Source of the DNA: JBAYJM01 sp041665065
GTDB taxonomy: Bacteria > Patescibacteriota > Patescibacteriia > 2-01-FULL-39-33
DNA length: 36,299 bases
Reading direction: 5' to 3'
Assembly (NCBI GenBank): GCA_041665065.1
Contig: JBAYJM010000013.1
Location: forward strand, 1-36,299
The notes under the pieces were generated by a model, which saw nothing but the letters and a program-made list of their open reading frames with translations, was not told where the DNA came from and made no database searches. Shown one piece after another: positions 27,904 through 36,299 of this stretch. Made by a program: the position numbers and the translations under genes. Within the stretch, counting starts at the first letter, position 1, and every line of letters begins with the position of its first letter.

Positions 27904-29028
27904 ATGAAAATATCCTGCACCCAAGAAAATCTAAGCCAGGGACTAAATGCCGTAGGACATATAGCCTCTAAAAATTTAAATCTCCCAATCCTATCCAATA
28001 TTCTATTTAAAGTTGAAAATAAAAATTTAACTTTAATGGCAACAAACCTTGAAATAGGAATCACAACCAATATTAGAGGGAAAATAGAGGGAGATGGAGA
28101 TTTTACAGTAGATGCTAAATTATTAGCAAACTACATTTCTTTTTTACCAAAAGAACGAATTGATTTAGAAACAGACGGTGATAATATTAAAGTAGAATGC
28201 CAAAATCAAAAAACAAAAATCAAGACACAATTAGCGGCAGACTTTCCACTTATTCCAAAATTAAATAAGGATAATCCTTGTACTGTTGAGGCTAAATTAT
28301 TGAAGCAGGCAATTTTAGAGGTTGTCTTTGCTTGTTCAGCTTCGGAAAGTAGGCCCGAATTATCTGGTGTTTTAATGGAGTTTGCTGGAAATAATATAAT
28401 CCTGGCAGCTACTGACAGCTATAGATTAGCTGAAAGTAGGGTGTCGTTGATTGAAAATAAAGTCGGAGAAAGAAAAATTATTATACCATCAAAGACAATG
28501 CAAGAGGTTTCTAGGGTATTAAGCTCATTTAAAGATGAAGAGTCCATTGATGGAGTGGATACAATTGAAATTTATATTGGAGAAAGCCAAATAATGTTTT
28601 CTTATAATAATATTGATATAGTATCTAGATTAATCGAGGGCCAGTATCCTGATTATAAGCAGATAATCCCCGCAAATTTTACTGGCAAAACAAAAATCAA
28701 TATTGCTGAATTATCAAAAAATATAAAGGCATCCAGTTTATTTGCTAAAAACGGCATTTATGATATTAAGTTAGACTTTTCTGTGCCGGAATATTTGACC
28801 GTTACTTCTTCTTCTGTTCAGGCCGGTGAAAATGTGTCGCAGGTTAAAGCGGAAATATCAGGCGAGAAAACAAATATAATTTTAAATTATAAATATTTGT
28901 TGGATGGATTGCAAACAATGAATAGCGAAGATGTTGAGATTGAAATTATAGACTCCAATAACCCATTTTTAATAAGACCAGCAAATAGAGATGATTATTT
29001 TTATATCATAATGCCAATAAGGCAGTAG
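27904..29028 (+). CDS. dnaN: DNA polymerase III subunit beta (sliding clamp)
   Basis: 374 residues, three repeated clamp domains. Recognisable parts: MKISCTQENLSQGLNAVGHIASKNLNLPILSNILFKV, TVEAKLLKQAILEVVFACSASESRPELSGVLMEF (start of domain 2), LAATDSYRLAESRV and the C-terminal NPFLIRPANRDDYFYIIMPIR, equivalent to the family's P..(Y)..MP(M/I)R end. The ring tethers polymerases to DNA and is loaded by the complex containing HolA (18377). The length is typical. A bidirectional terminator follows. Confidence 0.97.
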   Translation: MKISCTQENLSQGLNAVGHIASKNLNLPILSNILFKVENKNLTLMATNLEIGITTNIRGKIEGDGDFTVDAKLLANYISFLPKERIDLETDGDNIKVECQNQKTKIKTQLAADFPLIPKLNKDNPCTVEAKLLKQAILEVVFACSASESRPELSGVLMEFAGNNIILAATDSYRLAESRVSLIENKVGERKIIIPSKTMQEVSRVLSSFKDEESIDGVDTIEIYIGESQIMFSYNNIDIVSRLIEGQYPDYKQIIPANFTGKTKINIAELSKNIKASSLFAKNGIYDIKLDFSVPEYLTVTSSSVQAGENVSQVKAEISGEKTNIILNYKYLLDGLQTMNSEDVEIEIIDSNNPFLIRPANRDDYFYIIMPIRQ

Positions 29029-29034
29029 ATATAA

Positions 29035-29066
29035 ATAAAAAACTCCGCCAATTGGCGGAGTTTTTT
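29035..29066. terminator. Bidirectional terminator dnaN / PBP gene
   Basis: AACTCCGCC-AATT-GGCGGAGTT flanked by A and T runs, between convergent genes. Confidence 0.93.
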
Positions 29067-29073
29067 ATTAGCT

Positions 29074-31917
29074 TTATTCAATTGTTAAAATAAAATTATC
29101 ACTGGGGAATTCCCGTCCATTATTATCTATTATATTAGCAAATACTTTATATTGGCCAATCGCCGGCTTATTTTTCCAGGATATTGATGCGCTGGTGCTA
29201 TTTGGTTCTATAAAGCCAATATAGTGTTCATCGGCCTCGTTTGTATTCTGATAATAAAATTCAATTTTCTGCGCTTCTTGCCAATTTTTTATGGTAGCGC
29301 TTAAACTAAGCGGAAATTTAGTTGCTTTCGCCGGTTTATTTAAAAATAACATGGATGGCGTGTGTGAAGACAAAAGAAAATTCAGATAGATTGTTTTTGA
29401 GGCAGTATTATCTAAATCATCTTTAACTTGAACCGTAACTTTATGATATCCATTTTCATAACTACTAATATTAATCATTGCGGGACCAACATCAAATTTT
29501 TCAGCCTCTAATTTATCATCAATATAATAATTAATTTTTTTTATTCCTCGTTTGGCGGTGGCGTTGACAGATATGTTTAATATTGCGTCTTTGACGGTGC
29601 TGCTATCAGCAGGAGATATAATTTCTATTGTTGGCTGATCTTCTGCTAAATGAATATTGTCATAATCAGTTGGAATGGCGCCGGCATATTGTTCGCCCAA
29701 ATTGTTTTTTGCCGCCCATCTGGCCACTGATGATTCCCAATTATTATATTGGGGGTCTGTTTCGGGATTGGTTGGTTGAGCCCCCCTTGGATTATCTTTA
29801 TCTACATAAAATAAAATATCATGAACATCTCCATTGGTTATTTCTTTTATTGTTGAAGACGGGGTGTATTGGGTGGCTAATTTCCCAGAAACAGTGTCTA
29901 TCTTTATAATGGAGCCGGCTCCAACTTGTCCATCTAAAACTGGTTTTTCTGTTTGAACTGGCCGTGGCTTTGTGAAGTTTTCTTTTGGCGCGTTTTTTAG
30001 GGCTTCACGCATATATTGGTTCCAAATAGGAGCAGCAATTACAGAGCCGTCGGCACCCTTTTTCATGGCTTTATTATCGCTATTGCCAACCCATACTCCG
30101 CAAACCAGGTTTGGAGTATAGCCCATGGTCCAAGCGTCATGATAATCGTTTGTGGTGCCTGTTTTGGCCGCCACAGGCCTATCTGGTAGTGTTAGTCTGT
30201 TGCTGGCACCGAAGATGTAGGCTCTCGCTCCATTATCAGATAAAATATCCGTAATCTGTCTTGCTATTTCTGCATCCATAACATTTTGTGTTTTATCCTT
30301 ATATTCAGATAAGACCTTGCCTGTTTTATCTTCAATTTTCAAAATGGGGGTGACATCATGTTTTACGCCCTCCTGAGCAAAAACCGAATAGCTTTCGGTG
30401 TGCTCAAGAAGCTTTACTTCACCGCCACCCAACACAAGAGAAAGACCAAATCTGCTTCGGTCTGCAAACGTTGTATAGCCCATTTTTTCGGCTAAATCCA
30501 ATATATTATTAATGCCAGTTAAATATGTTGCCTTCACGGCCGGTATATTTAAGGAGCCAGCCAGAGCCTTTCTAAAAGTTACGGGGCCATTTTCATTCAG
30601 GTTGTAGTTATGAGGTTCGTATTTTTGACTTCCTGATGTGTCAAAATTAGTAACCACATCGTAAACCACCGTGTCTGGAGTATATCCTTTTATAAAAGAT
30701 GCCGCATAGACTATTGGCTTAAAGGACGATCCCGGTTGTCTTGGTCTTATGGCAACATTAACTTGGCCGTCTATTTTGTCATTAAAATAATCAGCCGAGC
30801 CAACCATTGCAAAAATTTGGCCGGTTTTAGGATCCAGAGAAACTAGTGAGGCATTGCCGAATCCATATTTTGTTCCATTTGCCTTTACTCCATCTTCTAC
30901 CGCCTTTTCGGCGATTTTTTGCTTTTCCAGGTCAAGGGTGGTAATGATTTTTAATCCTTCCTGATTAATAAAATCTTCTCCGTATTGTTCTGATAATAAT
31001 TCTTTAACATACATCACAAAATGAGGCGCGATCATGCTTTCTCTGGTTGGTTTAAAAGTAATTTTTTCTTTCTTTGCTGTCTCAGCCTGATCCCTGCTTA
31101 TATAACCCAGGTCGACCATGGAATCTAAAATATACCTTTGTCTGACAATTAGCTTGTCTTTGTGGTTTCCATAAGGAGAATAATAGGTTGGTGCTTGAGG
31201 AATTGCGGCTAAGATGGCTGCTTCGGCTATAGTTAAGTCCTTTGCCGATTTACCAAAAAAGGTCTGTGATGCCGCTTCAATTCCATAAACCACTGAGCCA
31301 TAAGGTATCTCGTTAAAATACATATTTAGTATTTGGTCTTTGGAAAAGTTTTTTTCTAAACGATATGAAATTAGAAGTTCTTTCAGTTTTCGAGTGTAGG
31401 TTTTTTCGTTGGTTAAAATGGCATTTTTTACAAATTGTTGTGTTAAAGTAGATCCGCCAACCTTGCTGCCCGTGAAAATATTTTTTACTATAGATCTGGC
31501 GATGCCAGTCAGACTAAAGCCTTTATGATTATAAAAATCCCTGTCTTCGGCTGTAATTGTCGCTTTTTGCACATAATTTGGAATATCACTAAGTGGTATG
31601 ATGGTTCTTTTTATGTCGCCATGGAGATCGTATAAAACGGTTTTTCCTTCGCGGTCATAGATTTTGCTGCTGACCACTACCGATCTGTTTAATACTCCAT
31701 CGGCATTTGGCAGGTCTTTGGAAACCCAGGCTAGCATTCCCAAAAGAAATATGGAGCCGATCAAAATTAGCAAAACTAAAATAGCAACAATCGTGCCTAT
31801 TATTTTTTTGGTGGGACGTTTTCTTTTATTTTTGCCAAAAGTTGCTTTGCCTTGGCTGTTTATAAAGGATGGTTTTCGCCAGTTTTGGTTTACTGGGGAT
31901 AGTTGATGTATTGTCAT
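29074..31917 (-). CDS. Class A penicillin-binding protein (PBP1A-like)
   Basis: 947 residues from the ATG at 31917; a TTG further up lies on the -10 box and is rejected. A basic cytosolic N-terminus and one membrane span (about 38-62) precede the GT51 glycosyltransferase: TAEDRDFYNHKGF (catalytic Glu near 122), GGSTLTQQFVKN and LNMYFNEIPYGSVVYGIEAA. The transpeptidase has GSSFKP (active Ser near 395), SLN (about 454) and AAKTGTTNDYHDAW (about 584). Both peptidoglycan polymerising and cross-linking sites are intact. After residue 720 come two Ig-like beta domains (PTIEIISPADSSTVKDAILNISV...; TPSMLFLNKPAKATKFPLSLSATI...), probably for wall or partner contacts. Own promoter. Confidence 0.95.
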   Translation of the reverse strand: MTIHQLSPVNQNWRKPSFINSQGKATFGKNKRKRPTKKIIGTIVAILVLLILIGSIFLLGMLAWVSKDLPNADGVLNRSVVVSSKIYDREGKTVLYDLHGDIKRTIIPLSDIPNYVQKATITAEDRDFYNHKGFSLTGIARSIVKNIFTGSKVGGSTLTQQFVKNAILTNEKTYTRKLKELLISYRLEKNFSKDQILNMYFNEIPYGSVVYGIEAASQTFFGKSAKDLTIAEAAILAAIPQAPTYYSPYGNHKDKLIVRQRYILDSMVDLGYISRDQAETAKKEKITFKPTRESMIAPHFVMYVKELLSEQYGEDFINQEGLKIITTLDLEKQKIAEKAVEDGVKANGTKYGFGNASLVSLDPKTGQIFAMVGSADYFNDKIDGQVNVAIRPRQPGSSFKPIVYAASFIKGYTPDTVVYDVVTNFDTSGSQKYEPHNYNLNENGPVTFRKALAGSLNIPAVKATYLTGINNILDLAEKMGYTTFADRSRFGLSLVLGGGEVKLLEHTESYSVFAQEGVKHDVTPILKIEDKTGKVLSEYKDKTQNVMDAEIARQITDILSDNGARAYIFGASNRLTLPDRPVAAKTGTTNDYHDAWTMGYTPNLVCGVWVGNSDNKAMKKGADGSVIAAPIWNQYMREALKNAPKENFTKPRPVQTEKPVLDGQVGAGSIIKIDTVSGKLATQYTPSSTIKEITNGDVHDILFYVDKDNPRGAQPTNPETDPQYNNWESSVARWAAKNNLGEQYAGAIPTDYDNIHLAEDQPTIEIISPADSSTVKDAILNISVNATAKRGIKKINYYIDDKLEAEKFDVGPAMINISSYENGYHKVTVQVKDDLDNTASKTIYLNFLLSSHTPSMLFLNKPAKATKFPLSLSATIKNWQEAQKIEFYYQNTNEADEHYIGFIEPNSTSASISWKNKPAIGQYKVFANIIDNNGREFPSDNFILTIE

Positions 31918-31943
31918 AGGTAATTTAGGAATCTTTAATTGCA

Positions 31944-31972
31944 ATTATAACATTTTATCTCTCTTTTTTCAA
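31944..31972 (-). promoter_or_regulatory. PBP promoter
   Basis: Minus-strand TTGAAA (31967-31972), 17-nt spacer, TATAAT (31944-31949). It fixes the PBP start at the ATG at 31917. Confidence 0.8.
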
Positions 31973-31988
31973 TCTACCTATTTTATGA

Positions 31989-32022
31989 AAATAAAAAATA
32001 CCACCCCAATTGAGGTGGTATT
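31989..32022 (-). terminator. Terminator of the 59-residue acidic ORF
   Basis: AATACCACC and GGTGGTATT arms around an 8-nt loop, then TTTTATTTT on the minus strand; 11 bp past the ORF stop. Confidence 0.88.
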
Positions 32023-32033
32023 TCTAATTTGTT

Positions 32034-32213
32034 TTAGTCTTCGTCTTCTTCAGGATCTTCATCCTCGGGATCAACTTCCTCTTCGTCATCTACTACGGTT
32101 CCCGCTACTCCAACATTGTCGGCATCGTCCATGTCATCTTCGTCGGCTACGTCGCCGCCAGGAATTACTTCTTCTTCGTCGGCTGGGTTGGAAAAATTTG
32201 TTGTGTCCAACAT
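32034..32213 (-). CDS. Small acidic protein, 59 residues
   Basis: ATG (32213) to TAA (32034) encodes MLDTTNFSNPADEEEVIPGG, DVADEDDMDDADNVGVAGTV and VDDEEEVDPEDEDPEEDED: nearly half Asp/Glu and no Lys or Arg. It is probably disordered; I do not recognise a family. Support for a real gene is the complete unit around it: TTGACA-N17-TATACT promoter (32272-32300), a short 5' UTR with an AGTTATTT/AAATAACT hairpin (32237-32257) and a strong terminator. It starts MLD like the 30-residue acidic ORF at 2851. Possible roles such as a charged chaperone-like or metal-buffering peptide are speculation. Confidence 0.7.
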   Translation of the reverse strand: MLDTTNFSNPADEEEVIPGGDVADEDDMDDADNVGVAGTVVDDEEEVDPEDEDPEEDED

Positions 32214-32271
32214 AATTTTATTTTTAATAGTAAGTGAGTTATTTTAATTAAATAACTTTTATTTTTAAGTT

Positions 32272-32300
32272 AGTATATTATAATTTGACCTTGTTGTCAA
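32272..32300 (-). promoter_or_regulatory. Promoter of the 59-residue acidic ORF
   Basis: Minus-strand TTGACA (32295-32300), 17-nt spacer, TATACT (32272-32277). Confidence 0.85.
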
Positions 32301-32310
32301 TGCGTTTAGC

Positions 32311-32796
32311 CTAAAAATTAGTTGCCGAGCAAATTGCGATCGCAAGAGCATCTGCGGCGTCATCCGGTTTGGGCAACTCATCCAGTTTTAGGATGATTTT
32401 AACAATTTTTTGAATCTGGGACTTTTCTGCCTGCCCATATCCGCAGACCGCCTGTTTGACTTGCAGAGGAGTAAATTCCTTAAGTGGAATGTTATTTTGG
32501 GCCGCTTTAAGTAAAACAATGCCGCGTGCTTGGCCAACAACCAGGGCTGTTTTACTGTTGTTGCAAAAGAATAATTGCTCAACGGAGATCAGGTCGGGTT
32601 TGTATTCTTTAATTATTTTTGACAGCTCTTTTTCAAGAATTAAGATTCTCTCAGGCAAACTCAAAAGCTTTGAGGTTTTAATTGATCCATAGCCAAGCGA
32701 TTTTAAATTGGTTCCATATTGTTCAATAATTCCAAATCCGGTATCGGCGATTCCAGGATCTATGCCTAAAATTATTTTTTTTGTTTTAATTTTCAT
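32311..32796 (-). CDS. ruvC: Holliday junction resolvase RuvC
   Basis: 161 residues with the RNase H-fold acidic tetrad in its usual settings: ILGIDPGIADTGFGIIE (D14 region), SVEQLFF (Glu near 72) and KPDDAADALAIAICSA (two Asp near 142-148). It cuts Holliday junctions made by RecA and moved by RuvAB; ruvA and ruvB are not in the window. It follows yebC by 20 bp on the same strand, the common yebC-ruvC order. Confidence 0.95.
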   Translation of the reverse strand: MKIKTKKIILGIDPGIADTGFGIIEQYGTNLKSLGYGSIKTSKLLSLPERILILEKELSKIIKEYKPDLISVEQLFFCNNSKTALVVGQARGIVLLKAAQNNIPLKEFTPLQVKQAVCGYGQAEKSQIQKIVKIILKLDELPKPDDAADALAIAICSATNF

Positions 32797-32816
32797 GCTT
32801 TTTAATATGCGGTTTT

Positions 32817-33548
32817 TTACCAGGTGGCATTGGTATAAACGTTGCTGATGTCATCTAAGTCGTCAATTAGATTGTAAAAATTTTCAATTTTATCTTGACT
32901 GTCTTGCGATTCAATTTTGATGTTATTTTTTGCAAAAAATGCAATTCCCGACTCTTTTGTATCTATATTCTTATTTTTTAGCACTGTTAATATGTTTTGC
33001 AGGGTTTCAACCTCGCATAAAATTTCCCAGTCGTCGGATTTATCTATGTCGGTGGCGCCGGCATCAATAAGCGTCAATTCCAGTTCTTCTTGGTCGATTT
33101 TTTCTATTTGATTTTTGTCTATATTTACGAAGCCGAATCTATCAAACATCCAGGCCACGCTATTTTGACCGCCCAGTTGACCGCCGTTTTTATTGGCTAC
33201 GGTTTTAAGCTCGCCGACGGTCCGATTTTTGTTATCAGTTATTGCTTCGACTAAAAAAACACTTCCTTCCGGCCCAAAAATTTCATAAAGCAATTCCTCA
33301 AAATGATTTTTTTCAGAGCCTTCCCCTGTCCCGCGCTTAATTGCCCTTTCAATGTTCTCTTTTGGCATATTGGCGACTCGGGCCTTATCCAACAGGAGAC
33401 GAAGCCTAAAATTAGAATTTAAATCACTGCCGCCCTCTTTTGCTGCCATTGTGATCAAATTTCCAAGTTTAGTAAACACGGCGCCTTTCTTGGCGTCGGT
33501 TGCTGATTTTTGACGGTGGGTCTTAGCCCATTTGCTGTGTCCAGACAT
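32817..33548 (-). CDS. yebC: YebC/TACO1-family regulatory protein
   Basis: 243 residues beginning MSGHSKWAKTHRQKSATDAKKGAVFTKL, the family hallmark, followed by NMPKENIERAIKRGTGEG and LVEAITDNKNRTVGELKTVANKNGGQLG. Family members have been described as DNA-binding regulators and, more recently, as factors that help ribosomes through difficult sequences such as proline runs. The length is normal. Promoter TTGATT-N18-TATAAT; ruvC follows 20 bp downstream. Confidence 0.95.
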   Translation of the reverse strand: MSGHSKWAKTHRQKSATDAKKGAVFTKLGNLITMAAKEGGSDLNSNFRLRLLLDKARVANMPKENIERAIKRGTGEGSEKNHFEELLYEIFGPEGSVFLVEAITDNKNRTVGELKTVANKNGGQLGGQNSVAWMFDRFGFVNIDKNQIEKIDQEELELTLIDAGATDIDKSDDWEILCEVETLQNILTVLKNKNIDTKESGIAFFAKNNIKIESQDSQDKIENFYNLIDDLDDISNVYTNATW

Positions 33549-33586
33549 AAAAAAATCCCACTATTTATCTTGAGAATTGTTTAATA

Positions 33587-33616
33587 ATTATAATATGAAT
33601 AATCAATTAAAATCAA
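33587..33616 (-). promoter_or_regulatory. yebC-ruvC promoter
   Basis: Minus-strand TTGATT (33611-33616), 18-nt spacer, TATAAT (33587-33592). Just upstream, AACGGCGTGCCGTT (33623-33636) overlaps the antiporter stop and may be a weak terminator. Confidence 0.6.
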
Positions 33617-33634
33617 GGATAAAACGGCACGCCG

Positions 33635-34576
33635 TTAAATTCCGAAAATAACAAAGCCGAAGTAAAAAATATAGACCAATAGCAGGAGTGCGCCTTCCCA
33701 GCGTTTAATTTTTTTATTATCTTGCCTATTGAAGGTAAAATAATAGACCAATAATATAGCAATCAAACTGATAATGAGTTCGGGATTAAAGTTAAAGGGC
33801 AATGGTTTAATAATCGAGCTAATACCCAAAACAAATAGAATATTAAAGAGTATTGATCCGACAATATTGCCGATCGCCAGCTCGGCATTTTTTTTCGAAG
33901 CGGCAATCGCCGAGGCAAATAGTTCAGGAAGCATTGTTCCAAAAGCAATAACGCTTAAACCCATTACTGATCCGGCAAGTCCAAAGTAGCTGGCAATTTG
34001 AGTGGACGAAAGAATGACCAAAACTCCGCCAATAATTAATCCGGCGATTCCAATAATTATATGCATGGTACAAGTTGACCAACGTTCCTCCAAGATGTCT
34101 GGTGGTTTGATGTGTTTGGCTCTTCCGATAGAATAATACAAAAAAACAAAGAAAAGCAGAAGTAAAATTATGCCATCAATGCGTCCCAAAACGGTTAAAC
34201 CGCCCAAAAAGAAATTATTGGCCAGCAGAATTAAAATAAGCGTGGCAAATATCGGCAAGGGCAGTTCTTTCCGAATAATCTCCCTCTTTATGGCTACCGG
34301 ATAAATAAGCGTCGAGAGTCCGGTCGCCAGCAAAATAATTGCTATGTTTGCGCCTACTATGTTGCCGGTTCCAATATCCGGCAGGTTATAAAAATTGCTA
34401 ATTAGATTTATAAAGAGTTCCGGCGTGCTGGTGCCAAAAGCTACTATGGTCAATCCGATGATGCCAGCGGAAATTTTTAATTTTTTAGCCAGCGATGACG
34501 AGCCGTCAACTAATAAGCCAGCTCCTTTGTATAAAAAAAAGAAACCTAAAATGAGAAGTAAAATTTGGACAAGCAT
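33635..34576 (-). CDS. CaCA-family sodium/calcium antiporter-like protein
   Basis: 313 residues, about ten membrane spans, with the two inverted alpha-repeats of the YrbG/CaCA family: IIGLTIVAFGTSTPELFINLIS (about 38-59) with GTGNIVGANIAIILL, and VMGLSVIAFGTMLPELFASAIAA (about 203-225) with AIGNIVGSILFNILF. The conserved PEL glutamates and the GNIVG(A/S) asparagines that line the cation path are kept. It exchanges Na+ for Ca2+ or a similar cation; specificity is not readable. A TATAAT and a 9-bp inverted repeat lie between it and gyrA. Confidence 0.9.
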   Translation of the reverse strand: MLVQILLLILGFFFLYKGAGLLVDGSSSLAKKLKISAGIIGLTIVAFGTSTPELFINLISNFYNLPDIGTGNIVGANIAIILLATGLSTLIYPVAIKREIIRKELPLPIFATLILILLANNFFLGGLTVLGRIDGIILLLLFFVFLYYSIGRAKHIKPPDILEERWSTCTMHIIIGIAGLIIGGVLVILSSTQIASYFGLAGSVMGLSVIAFGTMLPELFASAIAASKKNAELAIGNIVGSILFNILFVLGISSIIKPLPFNFNPELIISLIAILLVYYFTFNRQDNKKIKRWEGALLLLVYIFYFGFVIFGI

Positions 34577-34585
34577 GGTGTTGGA

Positions 34586-34620
34586 TTACTGGCAAAATCT
34601 TGCCAGTAATGGTAATTATA
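34586..34620 (-). promoter_or_regulatory. -10 box and inverted repeat before the antiporter gene
   Basis: TATAAT on the minus strand (34615-34620), with no good -35 box, then TTACTGGCA-(6 nt)-TGCCAGTAA (34586-34609), 10 bp before the ATG. The repeat lacks a T tract, so it is either an operator or a 5' UTR hairpin near the ribosome site. Confidence 0.5.
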
Positions 34621-34635
34621 GATGATTCCTTTTAA

Positions 34636-36299
34636 CTAAACTAAGGTTACATTTGACACAGTATCGTTTTCATCTTTGAATCTCATAACCCTGACTCCTT
34701 GGGTGTCACGTCCCAAAATACTAACCTGTTTTATGGCTAGCCTTATGACCTGGCCATTATTTGAGACAACTATTAAATCATTAATATCTCCGTAGATGAT
34801 TTTTCCAGAAACTATTTTTCCTGTTTTTGCGGTGATCTTTGCGGTTTTTATGCCACTTCCGCCCCTGCCTTGAACCTTATAGGCGTTTAAAGGTGTTTGT
34901 TTGCCATAACCGTTTTTCATTATAACTAATAGATTTCCTTGTTTGTCGTCTTTGCCATCAAATATGCCCATGCCAACAACGGTGTCATTGCTTTTTAGCT
35001 TTATTGCTCTTACGCCTGAAGCCGTTCTTCCCATTGGCCTTACATTTGCCTCTTTAAACCTAATAGCTTGGCCGTCAGCAGTAACTAAAATTATGTTTTC
35101 CGCACCCTTGGAAGGCAAGACCCACTCTAGATTGTCGCCGCCCCTTATTTTAATGGCGATAAGTCCGGATCGTCGGACATTTGCAAAGTCTCCGATGGCT
35201 GTTTTTTTGATGATGCCATTGCTCGTAACCATTATTACAAATTTATCATTTTCTATCTCGGTCGATGGCAAAATTGCGGATACTTTTTCACCCGGAGATA
35301 GCTGCAAGAAGTTTACCAGGGCCTGTCCCTTTGAGGTTCGAGATGCCTGAGGAACGTCATAACCCTTTAGCTGGAATACTCTGCCCTTGTTTGTAAAAAA
35401 CAAGATGTCGCTATGGGTATTTGTAATAAATATGTGTTCAATGGAATCTTCCTCTTTGGTTGTTGCGCCGATAATTCCCTTGCCTCCCCTGCTTTGGGTT
35501 TTAAAGGTGTCCGGGGGAAGCCTTTTAATGTAGCCATCGGTTGAGATCATCATAATCATTTCTTCATTGGGCACCAAATCCTCCATAGTAAAGCTATCTA
35601 CTCCATGGGCGACGATTTGCGTTCTTCGCGGTTCGGAAAATTTATCCCTAAGAGCTACAATCTCTTCTTTGATAATGGATTTTATTCTTGCGGCTGAACT
35701 TAAAATTGCCTCAAGCTCTTTTATTAATTTTAATTTATCTTTTAATTCTGCTTCAATTCTTAATTTTTCAAGATTGGCTAATTGTTGCAGTCTCATTTCC
35801 AAAATTGCCACCGCCTGCCGTTCGCTCAGTTTAAATTTTTTGATTAAATTAGCCTTTGCTTCTTCTTTGTCCTTTGATTTTTTGATGGTAGAAATAATTT
35901 CATCAATATGGGCAAGCGCTAAAACCAATCCCTCTAAAATGTGGGCTCTGTCTTTTGCTTTGTCCAGTTCATATTGGGTTCTTCTTTTGATTATTTCCTG
36001 TCGATGCTTTATGTATTCTTCAAGAACGGTTTTTAGATTTAAAACCCTCGGCTGTATGCCATCAACTAGGGCAAGCATATTGAAATGGAAGGTGTCCTGA
36101 AGTTGAGTGTGCTTAAATAGCTGGTTTAAAATCTTTTTTGGATAGGCATCTTTTTTGAGTTCAATTACGATTCTGACACCATCTTTATTTGATTCATCCC
36201 GCAAGTCTTTTATTCCTTCAATCCTTTTGTCTTTTACAAGTTCAGCTATTTTTTCAAGTAAGGTCGCTTTGTTTGTTTGGTATATTACTTCACTAACAA
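34636..36299 (-). CDS. gyrA: DNA gyrase subunit A, C-terminal part (cut by window end)
   Basis: The frame is open to the window edge, so the N-terminal part with the catalytic tyrosine lies beyond 36299. Visible: EVIYQTNKATLLEKIAELVKDKRIEGIKDLRDESNKDG, the coiled-coil and C-gate region (VLALAHIDEIISTIKKSKD..., LSERQAVAILEMRLQQL), then the six-bladed DNA-wrapping pinwheel. The GyrA box reads QSRGGKG, and the blade repeats (RTSKGQALVNFL, RRSGLIAIKI, RTASGVRAIKL, GRGGSGIKTAKI, DTQGVRVMRF) are regular. The GyrA box points to gyrase, not topoisomerase IV. It introduces negative supercoils with GyrB. Confidence 0.95.
   Translation of the reverse strand, partial: VSEVIYQTNKATLLEKIAELVKDKRIEGIKDLRDESNKDGVRIVIELKKDAYPKKILNQLFKHTQLQDTFHFNMLALVDGIQPRVLNLKTVLEEYIKHRQEIIKRRTQYELDKAKDRAHILEGLVLALAHIDEIISTIKKSKDKEEAKANLIKKFKLSERQAVAILEMRLQQLANLEKLRIEAELKDKLKLIKELEAILSSAARIKSIIKEEIVALRDKFSEPRRTQIVAHGVDSFTMEDLVPNEEMIMMISTDGYIKRLPPDTFKTQSRGGKGIIGATTKEEDSIEHIFITNTHSDILFFTNKGRVFQLKGYDVPQASRTSKGQALVNFLQLSPGEKVSAILPSTEIENDKFVIMVTSNGIIKKTAIGDFANVRRSGLIAIKIRGGDNLEWVLPSKGAENIILVTADGQAIRFKEANVRPMGRTASGVRAIKLKSNDTVVGMGIFDGKDDKQGNLLVIMKNGYGKQTPLNAYKVQGRGGSGIKTAKITAKTGKIVSGKIIYGDINDLIVVSNNGQVIRLAIKQVSILGRDTQGVRVMRFKDENDTVSNVTLV

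Noticed and set aside
31918..31944. TTG start giving nine more residues on the PBP
   Set aside because: The TTG lies at the -10 box, upstream of the predicted transcript start.
31985..32215. Plus-strand Arg/Leu-rich frame of 76 codons
   Set aside because: It is the antisense shadow of the acidic 59-residue ORF; the minus strand has the promoter and terminator.

Overview
The window looks like a chromosomal core segment of an AT-rich bacterium of the Candidate Phyla Radiation (Patescibacteria). This rests on three things: small compact genes with short spacers, a housekeeping set that matches ordinary bacteria, and surface and regulatory genes of the kind common in that group (bactofilin, TrmB-like regulators, lone substrate-binding proteins, a queuosine-precursor transporter). 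The class cannot be fixed from the sequence alone. TGA works as an ordinary stop, so the TGA=Gly code of Gracilibacteria/Absconditabacteria does not apply. Most native genes lack a Shine-Dalgarno sequence. Promoters are unusually easy to read, nearly all of the form TTGACA-N17-TATAAT.

Layout. 1-850: the 5' part of a 16S rRNA gene on the minus strand, with a leader of about 370 nt and its promoter. 850-3720: a scattered version of the usual rpsP-khpA-rimM-trmD cluster, in which rpsP, a 30-residue acidic ORF, khpA and trmD each have their own promoter (rimM is absent here). khpA and the acidic ORF carry homologous structured 5' leaders, which is the most novel signal in the window. 3840-9390: smc and an ACT-domain regulator on the minus strand, interleaved with three plus-strand hypothetical genes that have strong Shine-Dalgarno sites; the third is clearly GC-rich. 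9460-11820: a methyltransferase/queuosine-transporter pair divergent from a TrmB-like regulator. 11880-15900: polA and a nucleotidyltransferase-like protein. 16000-21420: two LIV-type substrate-binding proteins, each divergent from a TrmB-like regulator with palindromic operators. One of these regulators is fused to a tyrosine-phosphatase-like domain and overlaps holA. 21390-24350: rlmN, rpsT, bactofilin and a degenerate diacylglycerol-kinase-like protein. 24080-29030: the replication-origin neighbourhood (PRC-barrel, yidC, yidD, rnpA and rpmH leftward; dnaA and dnaN rightward), with a probable oriC between dnaA and dnaN. 29070-36299: a class A penicillin-binding protein, a 59-residue acidic ORF, ruvC, yebC, a CaCA antiporter and the 3' part of gyrA.

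How the genes fit together. The core genes cover replication (dnaA, dnaN, holA, polA, gyrA, smc, ruvC), translation (16S, rpsP, rpsT, rpmH, trmD, rlmN, rnpA, yebC) and envelope assembly (yidC, yidD, PBP, bactofilin). The accessory layer consists of small sensing modules, each pairing a TrmB-like regulator with a divergent target across a palindrome. Promoter design recurs: several divergent pairs are built on abutting or overlapping -35 boxes, and two regulators appear to be transcribed without a leader. I saw no CRISPR array, tRNA, insertion sequence or prophage.
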